A program made the position numbers and the translations under genes. Positions 8,482 to 16,100 of a stretch of 64,000 nucleotides of DNA are shown here, piece by piece. The DNA lies in contig JBDVMP010000081.1 of the NCBI GenBank assembly GCA_039970095.1, forward strand, positions 1-64,000, in the 5' to 3' direction. How positions within the stretch are numbered: position 1 is the stretch's first letter; each line of letters opens with the position of its first letter. A model generated the notes under the pieces. The model had not been told where the DNA came from. It worked only from the letters and a program-made list of their open reading frames with translations, and did not search any database. The stretch is from JAMZMI01 sp039970095 (GTDB taxonomy: Bacteria > Bacteroidota > Bacteroidia > Cytophagales > Cyclobacteriaceae).

Positions 8482-9849
8482 TTATCGAAAAAGCTCCTCA
8501 AATGCATCAGACAGCTTACTGAAGGCCTTTACTTTGATCCCCATTTTGGCCAAGTTCAGCCCCTTGGTGTTGTGTTTAGAAACGTAGATTTCTTCAAATC
8601 CCAGTTTGGCAGCCTCGCTGATGCGCGACTCTATCCGGTTAACGGCCCTTATCTCACCTCCCAGTCCCACTTCTGCTGAGAAGCATACCTTTTCCGGAAT
8701 CGGGATATCATCGAATGAAGAAAATATAGAAGCACAAATAGAGAGGTCTAGTGCAGGGTCGCTCACTTTGACTCCCCCTGCAATGTTGAGGAATACGTCC
8801 TGAGCACTCAGACGCACACCGAGGCGCTTTTCCAAAACTGCCAGGAGCATGTTCAACCTTTTGGCATCAAAGCCGGTGGTGCTTCGCTGTGGTGTTCCGT
8901 AAGTCGCCGGGCTTACCAGCGACTGTACTTCAATCAAAAGCGGGCGGTTTCCTTCCATTGTTGCGCCTATACCAACGCCACTCATAAAAGCCTCACGTGG
9001 AGAGATTAGCACTTCTGACGGGTTCAAAACTTCACGTAAGCCAGCTTCACGCATCTCAAAGATTCCCAATTCTGAGGTTGAGCCAAATCGATTTTTGGAC
9101 GTTCTCAAAATACGATATGACATATGGCGATCACCCTCAAACTGCAACACCGTATCCACCATGTGCTCCAGTACTTTAGGGCCGGCAATAGCTCCGTCTT
9201 TGTTTACATGACCTATGAGAAAAACAGGCACATTGGACTGCTTGGCATACTTCATAAGCTTGCCCGTACACTCACGCACCTGAGATACAGAACCCACTGA
9301 GGCATCAACTTCTTCAGTATAGAGCGTCTGTATAGAATCTATCACCATAAGTTCCGGCTGCAAATGAACGGCCTGATTCAAGATCTCCGAGAGGGAAGTT
9401 TCCGCCAGCAAAAAACAGTTTTCAGAATTGATCCCGATTCTTTCAGCTCGCATCCTGATCTGCTGCAGGCTCTCCTCACCCGACACATAAAGTGTCTTGA
9501 CTTTTGGCAGTTTGATGGCCATCTGCAGCATGAGCGTGGATTTGCCAATTCCGGGCTCTCCACCAACCAAAACCAAAGAACCTGGAACGATACCTCCGCC
9601 CAACGTGCGATTGAGCTCTTCAGACCCGGTATTGAAGCGGCTCTGGTGGTCATACGTCACCTCCTGGATTTTCTGCGGGGGTTTCTTGTCACCCTCGGCC
9701 TGCCATATCTCGCGGCTGCTGGCTTTCGATTTTTGCACCAACTCCTCCACATAGGTATTCCACTCGCCACAAGAAGGGCATTTGCCCACCCATTTAGGTG
9801 AGTTGGCTCCACAGTTTTGGCAGTAAAAAGAGGTTTTGATTTTAGCCAA
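8482..9849 (-). CDS. radA: DNA repair protein RadA
   Basis: RadA is a RecA-like hexameric ATPase that promotes branch migration of recombination intermediates. The N-terminal zinc finger has Cys10, Cys13, Cys24 and Cys27. Walker A is GGEPGIGKST at 96-105. The RadA-specific KNRFG motif occurs in RTSKNRFGSTSELGIF. The C-terminal third is the Lon-protease-like domain (LSAQDVFLNIAGGVKV, SAEVGLGGEIRAV). Length (455 aa) is normal for the family. It is 20 bases downstream of pheA on the same strand, so they are probably co-transcribed. Its stop nearly touches the end of the decayed plus-strand gene. Confidence 0.97.
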   Translation of the reverse strand: MAKIKTSFYCQNCGANSPKWVGKCPSCGEWNTYVEELVQKSKASSREIWQAEGDKKPPQKIQEVTYDHQSRFNTGSEELNRTLGGGIVPGSLVLVGGEPGIGKSTLMLQMAIKLPKVKTLYVSGEESLQQIRMRAERIGINSENCFLLAETSLSEILNQAVHLQPELMVIDSIQTLYTEEVDASVGSVSQVRECTGKLMKYAKQSNVPVFLIGHVNKDGAIAGPKVLEHMVDTVLQFEGDRHMSYRILRTSKNRFGSTSELGIFEMREAGLREVLNPSEVLISPREAFMSGVGIGATMEGNRPLLIEVQSLVSPATYGTPQRSTTGFDAKRLNMLLAVLEKRLGVRLSAQDVFLNIAGGVKVSDPALDLSICASIFSSFDDIPIPEKVCFSAEVGLGGEIRAVNRIESRISEAAKLGFEEIYVSKHNTKGLNLAKMGIKVKAFSKLSDAFEELFR

Positions 9850-9869
9850 TTGCTATACGTGTCGAATGG

Positions 9870-10931
9870 TTAACAAATCTGCACGTAGCTACCCAGCCAC
9901 GTGATATTTTTCAAATACGGCTTGATTGTGTTCTGTACGCTCGGGTCATTAAAGTGACCTTCAAATTCTACAAAAAACACATATTTAAACGTAGTGCCTT
10001 GCTTCGCCGGCCGGCTTTCCACCTTGCACAAATTGATTCCCGCATTTTGAAATTGCTGAAGGAACCTCACCAAAGCTCCCGGCTCATCGGGCAGGTCTGC
10101 TATGATGGACGTCTTATCCTCGCCACTTATTTGATTCACAAAGTTATTGCTGATGATCAGGAAGCGGGTTTGATTGTCAGCAGAATCCTGAATGTTGTTA
10201 TAAAGCACCGGCAGCTCATACTGTCTTGCAGCTATAGGCGCACACACGGCGGCAGCCCCATCCTCATCTCTGGCAAGCAAGCACGCCCGGCTGGTAGAGT
10301 TGACAGGCACCAACTTGATCTCATGATCAAAATAATCATTGAGAAAATTCTTGCACTGCCTGAAGGCAATGTCCTTCGAATATACAGTCTTGATTTTGCT
10401 GAGGTTTTCCTCCTTTGAAGCGAAAGCAAAATGAATAGGAAGAACCACTTCAGCCGCAATATTTAGCTTATGCTTAGCCAAAAGGTCTATGGTCTCCTGC
10501 ACCGTGCCCTCCTGATTGTTTTCTATGGGCACTACTCCAAATCTGGCTCTTGAAGTTTTGACGGCTTCAAAAACAGCAGAAATTGGCTCCAGGGCAATGT
10601 AGTCGCTCATGGCTCCATATCTCGACTCGGCAGCCTGATGCGTAAAACTTCCCTCCGGCCCCAGATAGGCCACTCGCTCCGGCAATTCATAGTTTCGGCT
10701 CACCGCAAAAATCTCAAGAAAAATAGCCTCAATAGCTGCTCTGGTAAGAATACCGTTGCTATTTGCTTCCAAACGATCGACGATCGCTTTTTCTCTTTCC
10801 GGACGGTAAATCGCCGTTTTATTATCTCTTTTCAGAGAGCCAACCTTGTGCACAACTTCCATCCGCTTACTCAGCAGTTCTACTATTTTATCGTCCAGTT
10901 GGTCTATTTCTTTTCTTAAATCCTCAAGCAT
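9870..10931 (-). CDS. pheA: Bifunctional chorismate mutase / prephenate dehydratase (P-protein)
   Basis: This enzyme converts chorismate to prephenate and then to phenylpyruvate in phenylalanine biosynthesis. Residues 1-85 are an AroQ-type chorismate mutase helix bundle (LRKEIDQLDDKIVELLSKRM). Residues about 87-270 are prephenate dehydratase, starting YLGPEGSFTHQAA and including the TRF motif in DNQTRFLIIS. Residues about 285-350 are an ACT regulatory domain with the ESRP motif (KVESRPAKQGTTF) that binds phenylalanine in relatives, so allosteric feedback inhibition is expected. At 353 residues it is full length. It heads the pheA-radA minus-strand unit and is divergent from glyA across about 150 bp. 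Confidence 0.95.
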   Translation of the reverse strand: MLEDLRKEIDQLDDKIVELLSKRMEVVHKVGSLKRDNKTAIYRPEREKAIVDRLEANSNGILTRAAIEAIFLEIFAVSRNYELPERVAYLGPEGSFTHQAAESRYGAMSDYIALEPISAVFEAVKTSRARFGVVPIENNQEGTVQETIDLLAKHKLNIAAEVVLPIHFAFASKEENLSKIKTVYSKDIAFRQCKNFLNDYFDHEIKLVPVNSTSRACLLARDEDGAAAVCAPIAARQYELPVLYNNIQDSADNQTRFLIISNNFVNQISGEDKTSIIADLPDEPGALVRFLQQFQNAGINLCKVESRPAKQGTTFKYVFFVEFEGHFNDPSVQNTIKPYLKNITWLGSYVQIC

Positions 10932-11082
10932 CTTTTTCCAATAAAATCTAAAGATAGCCTTAAAATTAGCCTATTGAAATCACTGGATAAAATCTGATTG
11001 TTTAAGTGGCCCCAACGGACTAATTTTGCGGGATTCTTATCACCCGCCATTTGTACCCCCGAAAGGCAAAAATTACGATGCA

Positions 11083-12354
11083 ATGACTAGAGACGAGCAG
11101 GTTTTTCAGCTAATAGAAAAAGAAAAACAAAGACAAACAGAAGGGATTGAGCTAATCGCTTCAGAAAACTTCACATCACCTCAGGTGATGGAAGCACAAG
11201 GAAGCGTGCTTACTAACAAATATGCTGAAGGCCTACCGGGAAAAAGATACTACGCAGGATGCGAAGTGGTGGATGTGGTAGAGACCCTGGCCATAGAAAG
11301 AATCAAGGAGTTATTCGGCGCTACATGGGCCAACGTGCAGCCTCACTCAGGCGCTCAGGCCAATGCGGCCGTTTTTCTTGCTTGCCTAAATCCTGGAGAT
11401 ACGATTTTGGGCTTTGACCTGGCTCATGGTGGTCACCTTTCGCATGGTTCGCCGGTGAATTTTTCAGGAAAATATTTTGATGCCAATTTCTACGGTGTAG
11501 AAGAAGAAACCGGCCTCATCGATATGGACAAGGTGGAAGCTAAAGCCATGGAAGTGAAGCCAAAGCTGATCGTCTGCGGTGCATCTGCCTATTCCAGGGA
11601 TTGGGATTATCAAAGGTTCAGAGAAATAGCTGACGAAGTGGGGGCTGTTTTGCTCGCAGACATATCCCATCCTGCCGGGTTGATCGCTCGCGGTTTGCTC
11701 AACGATCCACTGGATTTTTGTCACATCGTGACCACCACCACGCACAAAACCCTAAGGGGCCCAAGAGGTGGGTTGATTATGGTTCGCGAAGATGGCGAAA
11801 ACCCATTTGGCATAAAAACGGCAAAAGGGACGGTAAGAAAAATGAGCTCTATTTTGGATTCTGGAGTTTTCCCGGGAATGCAGGGTGGACCTTTGGAGCA
11901 CGTGATCGCAGCAAAAGCCGTGGCTTTTGGTGAAGCACTTAGTGACGACTACATGAACTACATTTTGCAAGTGCAAAAAAATGCCAAAGTAATGGCTCAG
12001 GCATTTGTGGACAAGGGATATAAACTGATTTCGGGAGGCACAGAAAACCACCTCATGTTGATCGACTTGAGACCGAAGGGAATCACAGGAAGAGATGCCG
12101 AAAATGCCCTGGTAAGAGCTGACATCACTATGAACAAAAATATGGTGCCATTCGATACTGAATCGCCATTCGTTACTTCAGGAATGAGAGTAGGTACATC
12201 TGCCATTACCACCAGAGGGATGAAAGAAGCAGACATGACCAGAATAGTTGACCTGATTGATGATATTCTTTCAAACCACAGTGATGAATCCAAAATCGCC
12301 GCTGTGAAAGCTGAGGTGAACAACTGGATGAAAGATTTCCCTCTTTACCAATAA
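11083..12354 (+). CDS. glyA: Serine hydroxymethyltransferase
   Basis: This PLP enzyme interconverts serine and glycine while charging tetrahydrofolate with a one-carbon unit. I start at the ATG at 11083 (MTRDEQVFQLIEKEKQRQ) rather than the in-frame TTG at 11026, because family members begin at this point and the extra 19 residues are unconserved. IELIASENF is the conserved N-terminal motif, and the PLP lysine is Lys222 in THKTLRGPRGG. The resulting length of 423 residues is typical. It is followed after 8 bases by tatC and then rpiB, forming a plus-strand operon. Confidence 0.95.
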   Translation: MTRDEQVFQLIEKEKQRQTEGIELIASENFTSPQVMEAQGSVLTNKYAEGLPGKRYYAGCEVVDVVETLAIERIKELFGATWANVQPHSGAQANAAVFLACLNPGDTILGFDLAHGGHLSHGSPVNFSGKYFDANFYGVEEETGLIDMDKVEAKAMEVKPKLIVCGASAYSRDWDYQRFREIADEVGAVLLADISHPAGLIARGLLNDPLDFCHIVTTTTHKTLRGPRGGLIMVREDGENPFGIKTAKGTVRKMSSILDSGVFPGMQGGPLEHVIAAKAVAFGEALSDDYMNYILQVQKNAKVMAQAFVDKGYKLISGGTENHLMLIDLRPKGITGRDAENALVRADITMNKNMVPFDTESPFVTSGMRVGTSAITTRGMKEADMTRIVDLIDDILSNHSDESKIAAVKAEVNNWMKDFPLYQ

Positions 12355-12362
12355 GGTAAGTC

Positions 12363-13202
12363 ATGCCGTTAGATCAGCCCGAGGAAGAATATGAAATGAC
12401 CTTTTTGGATCATCTGGAAGAACTCAGATGGCACATTATCAGGTCATTGATAGCTATAGTGGTGTTTGCCATTTCAGCTTTTATCGCCAAAGACCTGGTC
12501 TTCAAAACAATTATATTAGGCCCATCAAAGGTTGACTTTTGGACCTATAAGATGCTTTGCAAGTTTTCTGAGATGCTGGGCTCGCCGGCTTTGTGCATAG
12601 ACGATCTCCCGTTTATTATTCAAAGCAGGCAACTCACAGGTCAGTTTACCATGCATATCACAGCATCCTTTGTGATTGGCCTTGTGCTGGCCTTTCCATA
12701 TGCGTTTTGGGAAATCTGGAGGTTTATCAAACCAGGGCTTTATCCCAAGGAGAGAAATGCTGCCCGGGGAGCGAGCTTTTATGTGAGCTTTCTTTTTATT
12801 ACTGGGGTTGTGTTTGGGTACTTCATTGTCACTCCTCTTTCTATCAACTTTCTGGCGAACTATCAGCTGGACGAAAGCATCCTCAACGAGTTTGACATAG
12901 TATCTTATGTGACCACAGTGGTCACGCTGGTGGTGGCCTGCGGGATGCTTTTTCAGCTTCCGGTGGTCATCTACTTTCTGACCAAAGCGGGAATCATTAC
13001 GCCCCACATGATGGTTACATACAGACGGCACGCTATTGTGGTGATATTGATTGTGGGAGCGATGCTTACACCACCAGATCCATTTAGCCAAATACTGATA
13101 GCTCTTCCATTGCTGGGCCTTTATCAGATCGGTATATTTATATCTAAACGAGTGACGCGACGTGAGTTGGCGGCCTCAGAAATTATTAGAAGAGATGAGT
13201 AA
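12363..13202 (+). CDS. tatC: Sec-independent protein translocase subunit TatC
   Basis: TatC is the signal-recognition core of the twin-arginine translocase, which exports folded proteins across the inner membrane. FLDHLEELRWHIIRS near the N-terminus is the conserved HLxELR motif that contacts the twin-arginine signal. Six hydrophobic segments can be counted through the 279 residues, and FPYAFWEIWRFIKPGLYPKER carries the conserved cytoplasmic FxxPGLxxxER feature. The N-terminal 12 residues are acidic. No tatA/tatB is adjacent. The last codons overlap the rpiB start by 8 bases, implying translational coupling. Confidence 0.95.
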   Translation: MPLDQPEEEYEMTFLDHLEELRWHIIRSLIAIVVFAISAFIAKDLVFKTIILGPSKVDFWTYKMLCKFSEMLGSPALCIDDLPFIIQSRQLTGQFTMHITASFVIGLVLAFPYAFWEIWRFIKPGLYPKERNAARGASFYVSFLFITGVVFGYFIVTPLSINFLANYQLDESILNEFDIVSYVTTVVTLVVACGMLFQLPVVIYFLTKAGIITPHMMVTYRRHAIVVILIVGAMLTPPDPFSQILIALPLLGLYQIGIFISKRVTRRELAASEIIRRDE

Positions 13203-13629
13203 AAAAATAGCTATCGGAGGCGATCACGCCGGGTTTTATTACAAAGAAAAACTAGCAGAGTACCTCAAAAGTCAGGGCCATGAAGTAACAGACTTTGGGC
13301 CTTTTTCGGCTGACTCAGCGGATTATCCGGACTTTGTTCACCCCGCCTGCGAAGCTATAGAAAAAGGTGAGTGTGAGTTTGGCGTGCTGATATGTGGGTC
13401 AGGTCAGGGAGTGACTATCACAGCAAACAAACATCAGGGAATTAGGGCCGCATTATGCTGGGACAGAGATCTGGCCAAAGTCACGCGTGAGCACAACAAT
13501 TCCAATGTGATCTGCTTTGCTGCAAGGTTTGTTGCTTACGAACTGGCTGAAAGCATGGCGGACACCTTCCTAAACACTGCGTTTGAGGGTGGCAGACACG
13601 AGCGAAGGGTCAATAAGATTAGCTGTTAA
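13195..13629 (+). CDS. rpiB: Ribose-5-phosphate isomerase B
   Basis: This enzyme interconverts ribose 5-phosphate and ribulose 5-phosphate in the pentose phosphate pathway. I use the ATG at 13195 (MSKKIAIGGDHAGFYYKEKL), which overlaps the tatC stop; a frame extension upstream to 13162 has no family support. Family motifs are GGDHAG at 8-13, the catalytic Cys67 in ICGSGQGVTITANK, and the C-terminal HERRVNKI. At 144 residues it is full length. The 3' end overlaps the convergent membrane-protein gene by 11 bases. Confidence 0.94.
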   Translation: MSKKIAIGGDHAGFYYKEKLAEYLKSQGHEVTDFGPFSADSADYPDFVHPACEAIEKGECEFGVLICGSGQGVTITANKHQGIRAALCWDRDLAKVTREHNNSNVICFAARFVAYELAESMADTFLNTAFEGGRHERRVNKISC

Positions 13630-14992
13630 TCTTTCGGTATTCCTGAGAGGAAGACTTCCGGTATTTCATCTCAATTGCCGGGAAGCGCTGAAATATTCTG
13701 GGCAGTTGCCCCCACTCATCTATGATGACGTCTGGGTCTGACGTTTCAATCACATTGTAGAGCTTCGCAGCTTGATTGAAATAGTCCAGTCCCTCAAGCC
13801 TTTTCATGCTGGTGTATTCGTCTATAAATGGTGAGGCTATTTCGTTTCCTAAATAGTAAGTCAGATCATCACCCAAAACCATCAGCTTTTTTCCTGTCTG
13901 CTCTACATGATCGACTTCCACCTCAAATTCCGGCATGAACCTAACGATGTAATATGGGTACACCAGCAAAGAGACAAATATGAGGGTTGGCATGATGATC
14001 TTAAACAGGCGCTTTCGGAGTACCAGAAAATAATGTGTGAGGAAAAAGGCCAATGGCGGCACAAAAAACAGTAAATCTGCGGGGCTAAGTTCAGGTGCAA
14101 AAATAGCGGCCCAGCCAGCTGCAAATAGAAATAGCAACATCACCCGCATCATGTTTTGCTGAAAATTGGTAAACCTGGATGTAAAAAACACACTCAAGGT
14201 GATCAGCAAAACTCCTGCAAGCACTGCCCCCAGAATAAAAAATTGATCCGGTGTAATAAAGAACGTTTTTGGTTTAACAATTCCTCCCACTATACACATC
14301 TGCCAAAGGTCACCAAGCGAATCAAACCAATAGTAATACGCTGCTATGATGAGGAAAATCATCAGAAAACCATAAATAAAGATCACTAGCCGACGGAAAA
14401 TAGCCGAACTGAAAATGAGAAAAGAAAGCAGGAATGCCAGAAAGTAAACTATAGATGGTAGATAAAAGAATGTAGCCAGGCCTGTGTAAACTCCGGCGTA
14501 CAAGAAAAGCTCATCCGTCACCACATTGTCTATCCTACGAAATATTTGGTTGAGCGACAGGATCACAAATGTGAGGCTCATGAGCTGTGGGCTGAGGACA
14601 AAAAAGTCCATTGTGCTGGACATCAAAATGACATAAAGGAACGCCGGCAAGTAGTTGTTTTCATCAAAGGCTTTATTTCTCAGCAAAATGCCATTGAGAA
14701 TGCCTGCTTGCAAAATGATGAGTAGCGTGGAGAAGATAACATGAACCCATCGGCTGGAGCCAAAAAGGAAGTTGAGCCACTTGTAAACCATGGCAGCAAG
14801 AGGTCCGGTGTAATCGAAAGTTTCGCTGTACATCAGAAAACCATTGCCTAACCTTTCGCCAAGCAAAAGCAACTTCAACTCCAGCGTGGAAACAGGCAGA
14901 CCTATGATGATCCATGCAACCCTGATGACAATCAGGATAAGAAAGACAAAAATGAGTCTGTAAGGGTCGTTTTTTCTGAAAAACTGAAGCAA
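13619..14992 (-). CDS. Polytopic inner-membrane protein of unknown function (457 aa)
   Basis: About ten hydrophobic segments are visible (for example LIFVFLILIVIRVAWIIIGL, IVYFLAFLLSFLIFSSAIF and LVIFIYGFLMIFLIIAAYYY), separated by short loops. A soluble C-terminal tail of about 90 residues (VDHVEQTGKKLMVLGDDLTYYL...) is likely extracytoplasmic or cytoplasmic. The hydrophobic pattern and the DYTGPLAAMVYKW loop after the first membrane segment recall GT-C-like or DUF6427-like membrane proteins of Bacteroidota, but I cannot assign a family with confidence. It is a single gene on the minus strand with 145 bp upstream of its start. Confidence 0.7.
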   Translation of the reverse strand: MLQFFRKNDPYRLIFVFLILIVIRVAWIIIGLPVSTLELKLLLLGERLGNGFLMYSETFDYTGPLAAMVYKWLNFLFGSSRWVHVIFSTLLIILQAGILNGILLRNKAFDENNYLPAFLYVILMSSTMDFFVLSPQLMSLTFVILSLNQIFRRIDNVVTDELFLYAGVYTGLATFFYLPSIVYFLAFLLSFLIFSSAIFRRLVIFIYGFLMIFLIIAAYYYWFDSLGDLWQMCIVGGIVKPKTFFITPDQFFILGAVLAGVLLITLSVFFTSRFTNFQQNMMRVMLLFLFAAGWAAIFAPELSPADLLFFVPPLAFFLTHYFLVLRKRLFKIIMPTLIFVSLLVYPYYIVRFMPEFEVEVDHVEQTGKKLMVLGDDLTYYLGNEIASPFIDEYTSMKRLEGLDYFNQAAKLYNVIETSDPDVIIDEWGQLPRIFQRFPAIEMKYRKSSSQEYRKINS

Positions 14993-15026
14993 GTTGTGTC
15001 GTTTACGCTGTGTGCTTCGAAATTAA

Positions 15027-15041
15027 CCCGAATAATTCGGG
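15027..15041. repeat. 15-bp perfect inverted repeat
   Basis: CCCGAATAATTCGGG has 7-base arms around a single A. It lies between the end of the minus-strand lipoprotein/TonB operon (stop at 15138) and the start of the membrane-protein gene (14992). It may be a weak terminator of the operon or an operator close to the next promoter. No T-run follows on the minus strand, so the role is uncertain. Confidence 0.4.
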
Positions 15042-15137
15042 ATTTAATAATCGAGAACTGAAACTCTCAGGTCACTAACCTAATTGATCTCTCCTTCTGA
15101 ATTCTGTGCTTCACAAAATTTGAGAAATAGGGTAGGA

Positions 15138-16100
15138 TTAAGGAATATCAAAATGTACCGGCACTTGTCGAAACCCCGTCTTTCGTATTGCTCCAAAGAA
15201 AAGACCAACACCACCTTCTATGTTGGTTACGGTTATGGGGACTATGGTACCGGATGTTCTATTATGAAATTCTCCATAGATGGCCTCCGCAATTACTATG
15301 TCAAAACCCACATTTAGCACATGCGTGTTTTCAGGTGGCCGTTCATCTTCAGGAAAATAAGAAAACAAATCACGGTACAGGATAAGTGAATCTAGACCCA
15401 CAAAATTTTTCTTAAGATAACCTTCCCCGTACCCATAAAACCCGTTGACCTCTCCCAAATACCGCAATTGATAGATTTCCTCCGCTTTTTCGTCATCTAC
15501 GGAGTAATATTCAAACGCCATAAATTCCGGAATAAAAGGAACCACAGCTTTAACCTGCGGTTCTCCGGTAAAAAGAGCAACCGTATCTGGAATACTATCG
15601 CGAGTAAGCGCTTCTAGCAATTCAAAAGTTGCAACCTCTTCTTCCGAAAATGAAATGTTTTCTATCGGAAAATCCGGCACTACAGCTCGGGAAGTTACGA
15701 GTCTTCCTTCATGTATTACTTCTATCTCGAAAACATCCCCCATTCTTACAGTATCATCAGAAACCCCTTTATAAACTCCTTTTGACTCTTCTGATACTGC
15801 TAAGACCTCACCGTTCCTCTTTAACTCTACGCTGGCCCCTCCTACTAGAATTTCCGAATAAGGAATTTCGTAAATCTGCGTTCCTGTGGACTCAAAAGAT
15901 TGTTTGATTTCAATTATGGGTAAGGGCTCATCAGCGTAAAAAACTGCATCTACTTGCAATACAGATTTGTGCCTGGCATCTATGTCCAGGGTTTTCGTAC
16001 AACTAAAAGGCACAGAAACTAACATCATGAGGCTCAAGAGTTGAGCGAAGGATTTCTCCTTACGTCGAAATGACAATCGTATCTTTTTCTTTAATATCAT
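15138..16100 (-). CDS. DUF4249-family lipoprotein, partner of TonB-dependent receptor
   Basis: The protein has a long basic N-terminus, then a hydrophobic stretch and a lipobox (MLVSVPFSC, Cys at about residue 34), so it should be an outer-membrane lipoprotein. The early mature region (VLQVDAVFYADEPLPIIEIKQSFE) and a later SRAVVPDFPIENISF segment match DUF4249, a Bacteroidota family typically encoded next to a TonB-dependent receptor of the carboxypeptidase-regulatory type. Its ATG overlaps the upstream receptor gene stop by 4 bases, so expression is coupled. By analogy with SusD-type partners it may cap the receptor and capture ligand; that is inference. It is the last gene of the operon. 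Confidence 0.8.
   Translation of the reverse strand: MILKKKIRLSFRRKEKSFAQLLSLMMLVSVPFSCTKTLDIDARHKSVLQVDAVFYADEPLPIIEIKQSFESTGTQIYEIPYSEILVGGASVELKRNGEVLAVSEESKGVYKGVSDDTVRMGDVFEIEVIHEGRLVTSRAVVPDFPIENISFSEEEVATFELLEALTRDSIPDTVALFTGEPQVKAVVPFIPEFMAFEYYSVDDEKAEEIYQLRYLGEVNGFYGYGEGYLKKNFVGLDSLILYRDLFSYFPEDERPPENTHVLNVGFDIVIAEAIYGEFHNRTSGTIVPITVTNIEGGVGLFFGAIRKTGFRQVPVHFDIP

Noticed and set aside
11026..11082. Longer N-terminus for serine hydroxymethyltransferase from a TTG at 11026
   Set aside because: The extra 19 residues are not seen in the family; the ATG at 11083 gives the usual beginning.
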